A stretch of 29,327 bases of DNA from Haliea sp041583655 (GCA_041583655.1 JBFHFJ010000005.1:1-29327); one strand, 5' to 3'; positions 16,575 to 24,072 are shown, counted from the first letter of the stretch. Notes: generated by a model not told the origin, from the sequence alone. A program made the numbers and translations.

Positions 16575-17927
16575 ATGGCATCACCAAGGGGCGAATTCAG
16601 CTCGCGTTTAGGTTTCATCATGGCTGCAGCCGGAAGCGCCGTTGGGCTCGGCAATATCTGGGGCTTTCCCACCCAGGCCGCGAGCAACGGTGGTGCGGCC
16701 TTTCTGCTGGTCTACCTGGTCCTGGCCTTCACCCTGGCTTACCCGGTGTTGATGGCGGAGCTGATTATTGGCCGCCACGCCCACGCCAACGCCGTGAACG
16801 CGCTGCGGTTGATCTCCCCCAACCGCGCGACCCGCCGGATAGGCACGGCAACCGGCATTACCGGCTTTGTCGTCGCCAGTTTTATTCTCAGTTTCTACGC
16901 CATTGTGGCCGGCTGGATGCTTGCCCACTGCGCGGCAGCAATCTCCGAACTGTTTCGCTTCAACGGCCTCGCCGACTGGCTGACGGAGTTCAGCTTTGCC
17001 CGCAACCTGGGTTTCATGCTGATCTTCATGGCACTTACCGTCGGGATCATTTCCGAAGGTGTACAGCAGGGTATCGAACGCTGGTCCAGCCGCCTGATGC
17101 CCATGTTGCTGGTCTCGCTGGTGCTTCTGGTGCTGTATGTCTTCACCCTGGAAGGCGCCATGGATGGACTGCGTGTGTACCTGCTGCCGGACTTCGAGCG
17201 GGCGCTGGCGCCGGACCTAATCCTGAACGCGCTGGGAGCCGCCTTTTTCTCGCTGTCACTGGGGGTTGGCACAATGCTGATCTACGGCTCCTACATCAGC
17301 GACCGGGAAAACCTCCCCGTGGTGGGTGGCCTCGTCACCCTGGTCGATATCTGCATCGCGGTGCTGGCCGGCTTCCTGGTGTTGCCTGCCATGTACGTGG
17401 CGCTGCACAACGGGGTGGAGATCTTCACCGCGACGGGAGAACTGATCTCCGAGGACACGCTGATTTTCAATGTCCTGCCACGCCTGTTCGACACCATGGG
17501 ACTGGCCGGGGTAGTGGTCAGCCTCCTGTTCTTCTTCCTCATGAGTATCGCTGCCCTCACCTCCTCGATCTCCATGCTGGAGGTGCCGGTTGCCTACACG
17601 ATTGAGGAGCACGGGGTAGACCGCAAACGCGCCGTGGTCGTCATCGGCACACTCATCGCCATTGCCAGCACGATAATTCTGCTCAACTTTGAGGCACTCT
17701 TCGGGTTGGTGGTAGCGGCCACCACACGCTACAGCCAGCCGCTGCTGGGCTTTGTTTTCTGCATCTACGTGGGCTGGGTCTGGCACCGGGACCAGCTGCT
17801 GCAGGAGCTGCGCAAGGGCAGCGACAGGGTCGAATACGGCCTGTTCTGGAAAATATGGCCAGGCTATGTGCGCGTGGTCTGCCCGGTCATAATACTGCTG
17901 ATTTTCGCCCAGTCCCTGTTGGGCTAG
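16575..17927 (+). CDS. Sodium-dependent transporter, NSS/SNF (LeuT-fold) family
   Basis: This 450-aa inner-membrane protein has about 11-12 hydrophobic helices. TM1 carries the family hallmark GSAVGLGNIWGFPTQAASNG, the unwound helix that binds Na+ and substrate. TM6 has AFFSLSLGVGTMLIYGSY and TM8 has SIAALTSSISMLEV, both typical of bacterial NSS proteins that co-transport amino acids or related amines with Na+. The substrate cannot be assigned. One oddity is that the position after NIW, usually Arg or Lys (NIWRFP) and the external-gate arginine in LeuT, is Gly here. The start ATG 16575 follows a GGGG-containing leader. The gene ends 27 nt before the convergent lipoprotein gene. Confidence 0.92.
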   Translation: MASPRGEFSSRLGFIMAAAGSAVGLGNIWGFPTQAASNGGAAFLLVYLVLAFTLAYPVLMAELIIGRHAHANAVNALRLISPNRATRRIGTATGITGFVVASFILSFYAIVAGWMLAHCAAAISELFRFNGLADWLTEFSFARNLGFMLIFMALTVGIISEGVQQGIERWSSRLMPMLLVSLVLLVLYVFTLEGAMDGLRVYLLPDFERALAPDLILNALGAAFFSLSLGVGTMLIYGSYISDRENLPVVGGLVTLVDICIAVLAGFLVLPAMYVALHNGVEIFTATGELISEDTLIFNVLPRLFDTMGLAGVVVSLLFFFLMSIAALTSSISMLEVPVAYTIEEHGVDRKRAVVVIGTLIAIASTIILLNFEALFGLVVAATTRYSQPLLGFVFCIYVGWVWHRDQLLQELRKGSDRVEYGLFWKIWPGYVRVVCPVIILLIFAQSLLG

Positions 17928-17954
17928 CAAACCGGCGGCAGGACCGGGCAGTTC

Positions 17955-18413
17955 TCAGTTCAGGGCTATGCTACCGCTGTCCTCGACATACTGGGTGGGC
18001 AATATCCCGCGGAAGTCGATCTTGGCCGTGAACTTGTAGTCGAGGGTGTCCCCGCGACTGCGACCCAGGTTGCCCAGTAGACGCAGCAGTTCCAGCAGAT
18101 TGACGCCGGCGTCAATGATGACCTGCTCTTCCGTATACCCTTCTATCCTCGGCACCTGGTTACTGACCCCGCTGACCAGCTCCCTGCCCAGCAACTGGAT
18201 GCCGTAACTGATGCCGGCAATATCCAGTGCACGGGCGTTGGGGTTGGCAATACGCAGGACAATCTGAAAGCGGGGGCCAGTTTCCCCCCCGGGCAGGCTA
18301 CGCACACTGTCCACACTGACTTTGGGGGGCTCGATGCCCTCCAGCAGACTGGCGCAACCGCCAAGGCAGAGTGCCAGCGCGACAAGCAGCAGGCGCGTGC
18401 CACGAAGAATCAT
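17955..18413 (-). CDS. LEA type 2 family lipoprotein
   Basis: The product has 152 aa. A lipoprotein signal ends in LGGC with the lipidated Cys at residue 20, so it should be anchored to the inner or outer membrane on the periplasmic side. The body has the LEA14/WHy-type beta-sandwich pattern: IANPNARALDIAGISYGIQL and then GRELVSG. Proteins of this family are found in desiccation and stress responses and as small periplasmic lipoproteins of unknown role. The open frame continues upstream to 19151, but the signal peptide fixes the start at 18413. Its ATG overlaps the stop of the small membrane gene (ATGA), so the two are coupled. Confidence 0.85.
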   Translation of the reverse strand: MILRGTRLLLVALALCLGGCASLLEGIEPPKVSVDSVRSLPGGETGPRFQIVLRIANPNARALDIAGISYGIQLLGRELVSGVSNQVPRIEGYTEEQVIIDAGVNLLELLRLLGNLGRSRGDTLDYKFTAKIDFRGILPTQYVEDSGSIALN

Positions 18414-18583
18414 GACGCGCCCCTGTCGCGCGGCGTGATGGAAAAGAAGAAAACACCGTAGCCAAGGCTGAACACCGCAAACAGCAGGGCCACCCAGTCG
18501 CCGGTCTGCAGATACATCCAGCCGCTGAATACCAGCATGGCCAGGGTAACCACAATGCCTATGGCACGCGCAGTCTGTGACAC
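18410..18583 (-). CDS. Small membrane protein of 57 aa, function unknown
   Basis: The frame starts at GTG 18583-18581 with GGGGAG seven nt upstream and gives MSQTARAIGIVVTLAMLVFS..., ending ITPRDRGAS. Two hydrophobic helices (about 8-27 and 32-49) with a short WMYLQTGDW turn make a hairpin in the membrane. The TGA overlaps the ATG of the downstream lipoprotein by 4 nt, a good sign that it is translated. Longer upstream starts would run antisense into exosortase H and are not supported. No known family recognised. Confidence 0.65.
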   Translation of the reverse strand: MSQTARAIGIVVTLAMLVFSGWMYLQTGDWVALLFAVFSLGYGVFFFSITPRDRGAS

Positions 18584-18650
18584 CTTTCCACTCCCCTGTG
18601 TTATCCTCGACTTCGACCTTATCAGGCGCTGGAGCCATAATAGCATCCGC

Positions 18651-19148
18651 ATGACGAAATTTATTGTTATCTTTCTGGCTGTGCTGGTCGGCCTGTTCAC
18701 CATCGAGATGTTGCAACCGGTACAGGCTGCCGTCATCCAGCCCTTTACCGCATCTCTCGCCACCCTGAGCGCCGCGTTGATCACCCCCTTTGACAGTGAC
18801 GTGCTCGCCTACGGTCGCGTTATCGCCCACAGGGTCAACAACTTCGCCGTTTCCATCGAGTCCGGTTGCAACGGGGTAGAGGCGGCCATCGTGCTGATTG
18901 CCGGAGTTCTCGCCTACCCCGCGCGCTGGCAATACCGCATCGCTGCAATCGTGGCCGGCTTCCTGACCATTCAGGTTCTCAATATCGCCCGCATCATCAG
19001 CCTCTTCTATCTCGGGCAATGGAACTACGAGATTTTCAACTGGACTCACCTGTACCTGTGGCCGGTATTCATCATGCTGGATGTATTGATCGTTTTTGTT
19101 CTCTACCTGCGCTTCCTGGAACGGCGGCGTACGGCTGCACCCGCATGA
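18651..19148 (+). CDS. xrtH: Exosortase H (XrtH)
   Basis: This is an integral-membrane transpeptidase-like enzyme that cuts C-terminal sorting signals. The product is 165 aa from ATG 18651, the short single-domain form typical of XrtH. The exosortase triad is present: Cys73 in ESGCNGVEA, Arg114 in NIARIISLFY and His133 in WTHLYLW. Four or five hydrophobic helices surround these residues. By family knowledge XrtH acts on IPTLxxWG-CTERM signals. The ribosome site is weak (GGAG 16 nt upstream); a longer start at 18537 was rejected because the added residues are not hydrophobic and do not fit the family. The stop overlaps the next start (ATGA), forming a two-gene operon. Confidence 0.9.
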   Translation: MTKFIVIFLAVLVGLFTIEMLQPVQAAVIQPFTASLATLSAALITPFDSDVLAYGRVIAHRVNNFAVSIESGCNGVEAAIVLIAGVLAYPARWQYRIAAIVAGFLTIQVLNIARIISLFYLGQWNYEIFNWTHLYLWPVFIMLDVLIVFVLYLRFLERRRTAAPA

Positions 19149-19765
19149 CACTGTACCGCTTCATCGGGCTGGTCATCCTGCTGATGGTGCCCTGCTTCGC
19201 GCTGTGGTACGCGCTGGGGGCACTGACGGCTGCTCCTGCTGTGTGGCTGGCGCAGCTGACCCTCCCGTGGGCATTCCCTGATATTATCGAGTCGGTTGTA
19301 CTGGACCAGAACAAGCTCGTTGTGTTCAGCCAGTTTGGCGAGGTCGGCAGCGCGGTAGTGTCCCTTGCCGAGGCCGATTATCAACTGGCATTTCCCCAGA
19401 GCGTGCGGCTGCTGTCCTACTCCATTCCGTTCTACACCGCGCTGCACTTCGCCAGCTCCATCGAAGGTTCGCTTGAACGTTACGCCAGGAGCCTGCTGGT
19501 GCTGTGGGTGCTGATGTTCGTGGGCTTTATCGCGGTGGGGCTCAAGGACGTGATGGTAGCGGTGGGACCACTGATGCACCAGACATCACCGCTCCTCCCG
19601 CCTCCTGCGGTCATAGGTTTGTTTTACCAGTTCAGCGTCTTGATCGTACCGACCGTGGCACCCATCCTGCTGTGGGCATGGGTCGTTCGCGACAGCCCTC
19701 GCTGGCAGGCGCTGCTGTTGGGCAGGCAAGAGCAGCCGCCTGCAGATACTGATAACGCGGGCTGA
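19145..19765 (+). CDS. Exosortase H-associated membrane protein
   Basis: The product has 206 aa. It has an N-terminal membrane helix (residues 4-25), a periplasmic domain of about 90 residues (with DQNKLVVFSQFGEVGSA), a middle region with YSIPFYTALHF, and three more helices (about 118-138, 150-165 and 160-185). It matches the protein family regularly found immediately after XrtH, and the 4-nt ATGA overlap with xrtH supports a joint function. The biochemical role is not established; it may present substrates or stabilise the exosortase. No catalytic residues recognised. Confidence 0.85.
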   Translation: MTLYRFIGLVILLMVPCFALWYALGALTAAPAVWLAQLTLPWAFPDIIESVVLDQNKLVVFSQFGEVGSAVVSLAEADYQLAFPQSVRLLSYSIPFYTALHFASSIEGSLERYARSLLVLWVLMFVGFIAVGLKDVMVAVGPLMHQTSPLLPPPAVIGLFYQFSVLIVPTVAPILLWAWVVRDSPRWQALLLGRQEQPPADTDNAG

Positions 19766-19776
19766 ATAACCCGCGT
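19755..19776. terminator. Hairpin spanning the end of the XrtH operon, possible bidirectional terminator
   Basis: ACGCGGG (19755-19761) pairs perfectly with CCCGCGT (19770-19776) around an 8-nt loop that contains the stop codon at 19763-19765. It lies between two convergent genes. No T-run follows on either strand, so intrinsic termination is uncertain. Confidence 0.4.
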
Positions 19777-19780
19777 CCGT

Positions 19781-20794
19781 TCAGGCTACATCACCCAGCG
19801 GGTTGTCTGCGAGCTCCCTGAGCACTCCCTGGTATTCATCGCCGCGCTCCTCCAGCACCGCCTGCAAGGCCCTCTCCATCAGCCAGCGTGCCTGGCAGGT
19901 GTAGGCATAGATGCAGGCATGGACCGCCGCGTCATGCCAGTTTTCCACGGAACAGCTGGAGGAATAGTCCTCGAAATGGCTGAGGGAGCGGATCAGGTCC
20001 GCTATGTGCCGTGGACACTCACAGTCCAGTGTACTCTTCAGCTGGCGCGCCGCGCGCAGCTGTACCTCGGTGAACTGCCGCGGCTTCGCAGTCATCAGGT
20101 CGCCCAGATTGGAGTCGCCCTGGCTGACGCTCTTGTCCGCCACGCTGCGAGCGAGCTCGAAGGCGAGGTAAGCCGGATCCGGGGGAAAGGCGGTGGCGGC
20201 GATGTTCTGCTGCTCCAGAGCCTGCAACCAGCGATCACTGGCAAACTGGTAGGTAAGCAAAGCCCGCTCCACATCCAGCTCGCGCATCAGGTCGCCGAGC
20301 TGTCGAGTCTGCAGACCGCCCAGGGTAGCGCATTCGACCACGAGCGAATCCGCCCGTCCGATATCGCCACAGATCTGGGGGTTGATATCCGCCAAAGACA
20401 TTCTTACCAGCAACGCGTCGACGCCGGCGAGGCAGCCCTGGTGCTCCTCCAGCCATTCACAGAGCTGTGGGCCGATAAAGACGACGCGGGGCTTGGGGGG
20501 AGAAACGGCGGCGCGCCCGGCCTTGCCCCGGCTGCGTAGCAGCATTTCCAGAGTCTTGCGCTCGGTCGAGGCAATCTCCCCGATGCGCGATCCGCTGTTG
20601 ACCAGAGCGGCAATCAGCTGGAGGTGCTCCAGATCTGCCTGGGTATACTGTCGGCGACCAGTCGCTGACTTGTGACTGGCGCCCAACCCGTAGCGCCGCT
20701 CCCATACTCTGAGAGTGTCCGGTTTAAGCCCGGTAAGACGGGCAACGGTACCTATGCCATAAAGGGGACGGGGTTCCATAACAGCCTGATCCAT
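19781..20794 (-). CDS. MerR-family transcriptional regulator with unusual C-terminal domains
   Basis: The product has 337 aa. Residues 12-80 are a MerR winged HTH (YGIGTVARLTGLKPDTLRVWERRYGL, with the RRQY wing). This version, with RVWERRYG, is the CarH/LitR/BldC-like type. Residues 103-215 look like an alpha/beta receiver-like fold (VVFIGP, then LVVECATLG, then ALLTYQF). The C-terminal part (236-318) is helical with Cys258, Cys260, His263 and Cys281. No DxHxxG cobalamin motif is present, so it does not look like the B12 light sensor CarH. GAGG nine nt before ATG 20794 supports the start. It is divergent from the sigma factor and close to a photolyase, suggesting control of a photoprotective regulon (inference). 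Confidence 0.85.
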   Translation of the reverse strand: MDQAVMEPRPLYGIGTVARLTGLKPDTLRVWERRYGLGASHKSATGRRQYTQADLEHLQLIAALVNSGSRIGEIASTERKTLEMLLRSRGKAGRAAVSPPKPRVVFIGPQLCEWLEEHQGCLAGVDALLVRMSLADINPQICGDIGRADSLVVECATLGGLQTRQLGDLMRELDVERALLTYQFASDRWLQALEQQNIAATAFPPDPAYLAFELARSVADKSVSQGDSNLGDLMTAKPRQFTEVQLRAARQLKSTLDCECPRHIADLIRSLSHFEDYSSSCSVENWHDAAVHACIYAYTCQARWLMERALQAVLEERGDEYQGVLRELADNPLGDVA

Positions 20795-20873
20795 AATTCA
20801 AAGCCTCAGTTGGATTCGCTCTTGGTACGCCTTCCCGACCCGGCTGGATGACTTGCCCAGCTTGTGTTCGCAT

Positions 20874-20906
20874 GTTTTCTGGACAACTGTCCGGTTTTCT
20901 TGTCCA
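20874..20906. promoter_or_regulatory. Candidate operator between the MerR gene and the sigma-factor gene
   Basis: TGGACAA (20880-20886) and TTGTCCA (20900-20906) form an inverted pair around 13 bases. Inside it, GGACA-AC-TGTCC is a perfect dyad (20881-20892). GTTTTCT is repeated directly at 20874 and 20894, exactly 20 bp apart. A further TGGACAA lies across the sigma start codon (20957-20963). This pattern suits a MerR-type dimer site in a divergent promoter region, but no clear -10 box was identified. Confidence 0.45.
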
Positions 20907-20941
20907 ACATGGAGCCACAGCCCGTATCAACGGCAAACCAC

Positions 20942-20948
20942 AAAGGAG
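20942..20948 (+). promoter_or_regulatory. Shine-Dalgarno AAAGGAG deciding a GTG start
   Basis: AAAGGAG is followed by seven bases and then GTG at 20956. The frame is open upstream to an ATG at 20848, but that one lacks a comparable site and would translate the operator region. This fixes the sigma-factor start. Confidence 0.7.
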
Positions 20949-20955
20949 CTGTTCT

Positions 20956-22257
20956 GTGGACAATTGGAAGACTGAAACCGATGACCAAGAGCTGGAAAGG
21001 CTGTTTGCAGAGGCCCGCCGCTACCCCCTGTTGAGTGCTGATCAGGAGCGCGACATCGACGGCAGCAAGTGGCAGGCTGTGGCCAGCATACAGACACTAT
21101 TGCTTGACAGCGCTGGCGGTCACGCCTTCATTCGCGATTTACTGGACCGGATTATGGCCCAGCCTCCAGATGTTGCGGATTTTGATAATCGTGACTACCA
21201 CTTCCTGCTTCGTCGCGAGCTGGTGGCCTACCTGACGGGAGGAAAACACGCGGGCTGCGTTCGCCAGCTCGCTGCCGCGCTGGCGGCGGGCGACCAGGCG
21301 GGCGCCGCCGAAATTGCCGACGAAATGGCGCTGCCCGCAAGCCTGCTGGTCGGGATGGCCAGCGTGATCAGCCGCCACAACGGCCACGCAGCGAAATGCC
21401 GGGTGGCTGATGCACTGCAGGCCTGGCAGGCCGTGGCCGAAGGGGTTGAGCATGGCAGTCGCCATTACCATCTGGAACCGGCACAGCTGGCCACCCTGAA
21501 GCTGGCACTGTCGCGCTTCAACCAGGCCCGCGATACGCTGACCCTGCATAACCTGCGGCTGGTCTACTCCATCGCCGGCAAGTACCTGGGCAAGGGCGCC
21601 CCCTACCGCGACCTGATTCAGGAGGGAACCCTGGGCCTTATTCGCGCCGCGGAAAAGTTTGAGGCGCACAAGGGTTATCGATTCAGCACCTACTGCTACA
21701 ACTGGATATCCCAGGCGGTGCGCCGCTATGCCAACGACGGTGCGGCGCTGATTCGCTACCCTACGCATGTTCGCGAGCAGGTTGGCAGGCTGTACCGGGA
21801 ACACAACGCTATCTGGTCAAGTACCGGTGAGGAACCCAGCGAGGAGGAGCTGGCCAGCGCGGCGGGTATCGAGCCGGAAAAAGCCCGTCAGCTGCGCCAA
21901 CTGCGCAACATGGCGGTTTCTCTCGATCAGCCCCAGTATGACGATGACGAGGAGTCACTCCTCGACAGCGTACCCGGCGGCCCGTTCCAGGACATCGCGG
22001 CGCGCGCGGAGTCCGAGTCGCTGCAGCGCTGCCTGCTGCAGGAAATTGAAAGCCTGGAACCCGCTGAACAGGAGGTTGTGATAGCGCGCTGGGGCCTTCA
22101 CCGCGGCCCTCCCCTGAGCCGGGCCGAAGTGGCGGACAAACTGCGGGTCAGCCGGGAATGGGTGCGTCAGCTGGAACGATCAGCGCTGGAAAAGCTCAGC
22201 CGCAATACCACCATACGCGATGCCGCCAGGGATCACGGAACCCTGTCAGCGGCGTGA
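20956..22257 (+). CDS. Sigma-70 family RNA polymerase sigma factor with large insertion
   Basis: The product is 433 aa from GTG 20956. Residues about 10-35 resemble region 1.2 (RRYPLLSADQERDI). Residues about 40-190 are an insertion without recognised motifs. Region 2 is at 192-262 (NLRLVYSIAGKYLG, DLIQEGTLGLIRAAEKF, GYRFSTYCYNWISQAV), region 3 at 264-330 (IRYPTHVREQVGRL) and region 4 at 360-415 (LSRAEVADKLRVSREWVRQLE). It is therefore a group 2/3-like factor able to recognise both -10 and -35 boxes, not an ECF type. It is neither RpoD (too short) nor a clear RpoS or RpoH. Neighbouring photolyase and MerR genes suggest a stress- or light-induced regulon. Its 3' end overlaps the convergent gene by 25 nt. 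Confidence 0.9.
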   Translation: MDNWKTETDDQELERLFAEARRYPLLSADQERDIDGSKWQAVASIQTLLLDSAGGHAFIRDLLDRIMAQPPDVADFDNRDYHFLLRRELVAYLTGGKHAGCVRQLAAALAAGDQAGAAEIADEMALPASLLVGMASVISRHNGHAAKCRVADALQAWQAVAEGVEHGSRHYHLEPAQLATLKLALSRFNQARDTLTLHNLRLVYSIAGKYLGKGAPYRDLIQEGTLGLIRAAEKFEAHKGYRFSTYCYNWISQAVRRYANDGAALIRYPTHVREQVGRLYREHNAIWSSTGEEPSEEELASAAGIEPEKARQLRQLRNMAVSLDQPQYDDDEESLLDSVPGGPFQDIAARAESESLQRCLLQEIESLEPAEQEVVIARWGLHRGPPLSRAEVADKLRVSREWVRQLERSALEKLSRNTTIRDAARDHGTLSAA

Positions 22258-23144
22258 CGGGAGAAAATGGCAGACAGGGCCTGTTCCAGTTCCGGAAACC
22301 TGAAAGTGTAGCCCGCCGTCTCGAGGGTGTCAGGCTGCACCCGCTGGCCGGTGAGCAGCAGTTCCTCGGCCATTTCTCCCAACATCAGGCGCATCATGAA
22401 GCCGGGCACCGGCACGGCCGGCAGCGTCCCGAAATGTTTGCGCATGGCCGTGCAAAACGCGCGCTGGGTTACCGGGGCCGGCGCGGTGACATTGAAAATG
22501 CCCGCCAGGCTGTCATCTTCCAGCATCAGGGTCATGGCTGCCACCACGTCCGCCCGGTGAATCCAGCTCAGATACTGATGCCCTGTTCCTGGCCAGGTCG
22601 CGATCCCGAAACGAAACGGCATGGCCATTTCCCGCAGGGCGCCTCCCTCCCGGTCCAGAACCACTCCCAGGCGCAACAGGCACGTTCTCACACCCAGGCT
22701 CCGGGCCCGCGAGGCCTCCTCCTCCCACGCCTGGCACAGCTCGCTGGAAAAACCGCGGCCAGCAGCGGCACTCTCGGCCAGCGGCTCGTCACCCCGCGGG
22801 CCGTAGTAACCAATAGCGCTGGCACTGAGCAGGGTACGCGGAGGCTGCGCCAGGGACGCGAGATAGTCCACCAGCGCCCGGGTTCCATCCACGCGGCTGG
22901 CAACAATTTCCTCTTTGTATGCCTGCGTCCAGCGCTTCCCAGCCAGGGAGGCCCCGGCAAGGTTAACTACCGCTTCGGGGCTTGCGTCGCCGGGCATTTC
23001 ATCAAGCGACCGCACATAGGTACACTGGGCAGTGTCCCGGTGCCTGCCGCGGCTGAGAATGGTGATTCGGTGCCCGGCATCCAGCAACTGCGGGACCAGT
23101 GCCTGACCAATAAACCCGGTGCCCCCGGTGATAAGGATGTGCAT
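22233..23144 (-). CDS. TIGR01777/YfcH-like NAD(P)-dependent epimerase-type protein
   Basis: The product is 303 aa from ATG 23144, with GAGG nine nt upstream; a GTG at 23159 would add five residues. The N-terminal Rossmann motif ITGGTGFIG binds NAD(P). Family signatures follow: VVNLAGASLAGKRWT, the YYGPRGDEPL region replacing the usual SDR YxxxK, and the C-terminal FPELEQAL domain. E. coli YfcH and plant SulA-like proteins are relatives; the reaction is unknown. This family recurs next to photolyases and MerR regulators in proteobacteria, and here it sits between the sigma factor and the sirtuin. It is convergent with the sigma gene (25-nt overlap) and divergent from the sirtuin with only 34 nt between the starts. 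Confidence 0.88.
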   Translation of the reverse strand: MHILITGGTGFIGQALVPQLLDAGHRITILSRGRHRDTAQCTYVRSLDEMPGDASPEAVVNLAGASLAGKRWTQAYKEEIVASRVDGTRALVDYLASLAQPPRTLLSASAIGYYGPRGDEPLAESAAAGRGFSSELCQAWEEEASRARSLGVRTCLLRLGVVLDREGGALREMAMPFRFGIATWPGTGHQYLSWIHRADVVAAMTLMLEDDSLAGIFNVTAPAPVTQRAFCTAMRKHFGTLPAVPVPGFMMRLMLGEMAEELLLTGQRVQPDTLETAGYTFRFPELEQALSAIFSRHAADRVP

Positions 23145-23178
23145 AACCTGATTCCTCACGCCTCACGTATACCCCATC

Positions 23179-24072
23179 ATGAACAATCTCGCGACTGAAC
23201 TGCAACAGCTGCTGGACCTGCTCAGTGGGCGAGCGCGGCTGGCCGTCCTCACTGGTGCCGGCATCAGCGCCAGTTCGGGCATCCCCACCTACAGGGATGC
23301 CGGTGGCCAATGGCTATACAGTACGCCAATTCAGCATCGTGAGTTCCTCCAGGACCCTGCCATTCGGCAGCGCTACTGGACCCGCTCCTGGTTCGGCTGG
23401 CCGGGGGTGCGCGACGCCCGGCCCAATGCCGCCCACCGGGCCCTGGCCAGACTGGAGGACGCCGGCGCCATTGAACTGCTGGTTACCCAGAATGTCGACC
23501 GCCTGCACCAGCGCGCGGGAAGCACCGCAGTCGTTGATTTGCATGGGCGCCTGGACCGGGTGCAATGTCTCGACTGCAAAAAGTACTCCACGCGCGAGGC
23601 AATGCAGATGCGGTTGGGGCGGGTGAACCCGCATCTCGCCAAGCCGGCGCCAGTCGCCGAGCCGCGGCCAGATGGCGACATGACGCTGCCTGACAGACTG
23701 GCGCGACAAACAGTCGTCCCTGACTGCCTGGAATGTGGAGGCACACTGATCCCCGATGTGGTCTTTTTCGGCGGTACGGTGCCGAAAGACCGGGTCACAC
23801 GCGCCACCCAGGCCATCGAGGCGGCAGATGCCCTGCTGGTGGTCGGCTCCTCCCTGCAAGTGTATTCAGGGTTCCGCTTCTGTCGTGCGGTTCATGCCGC
23901 GGGCAAACCCCTCGTGCTGATCAACCCGGGCGTCACCCGGGCCGATTCCATCGCCAACCTGAAACTGGCAACACCCTGTGAGCCCCTGCTGGACGCCCTG
24001 GCGTACACGCTGGCCGGCACGTCCGCGAGCCCGGCAGCTTTCCGGGGTGGTCATCTGGAGCAAACACCATGA
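23179..24072 (+). CDS. Class II Sir2-type NAD-dependent protein deacylase (sirtuin)
   Basis: This enzyme removes acyl groups from lysines using NAD+, giving nicotinamide and O-acyl-ADP-ribose. The product has 297 aa. The motifs are GAGISASSGIPTYRD (residues 26-40, NAD binding), TQNVDRLH (103-110), the catalytic His122 in DLHGR, and the zinc-ribbon cysteines C130, C133, C183 and C186. The longer N- and C-termini and the TQNVDRLHQRAGS form point to class II (SIRT4-like), not the CobB type. The loop between the zinc pairs (about 135-182) is long. No Shine-Dalgarno is seen before ATG 23179, and its promoter must lie inside the neighbouring SDR gene. Its stop overlaps the photolyase start (ATGA), indicating coupled translation. 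Confidence 0.93.
   Translation: MNNLATELQQLLDLLSGRARLAVLTGAGISASSGIPTYRDAGGQWLYSTPIQHREFLQDPAIRQRYWTRSWFGWPGVRDARPNAAHRALARLEDAGAIELLVTQNVDRLHQRAGSTAVVDLHGRLDRVQCLDCKKYSTREAMQMRLGRVNPHLAKPAPVAEPRPDGDMTLPDRLARQTVVPDCLECGGTLIPDVVFFGGTVPKDRVTRATQAIEAADALLVVGSSLQVYSGFRFCRAVHAAGKPLVLINPGVTRADSIANLKLATPCEPLLDALAYTLAGTSASPAAFRGGHLEQTP

Noticed and set aside
18537..18650. Longer start for exosortase H
   Set aside because: The extra 38 residues are hydrophilic, precede the first membrane helix and overlap the divergent small gene's leader.
18414..19151. N-terminal extension of the LEA lipoprotein frame
   Set aside because: It runs antisense through xrtH and the small membrane gene; a clear lipoprotein signal with LGGC fixes the start at 18413.
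23151..23164. CCTCACG direct repeat between the SDR and sirtuin starts
   Set aside because: Only two short copies in a 34-bp gap; too little to support a regulatory site.
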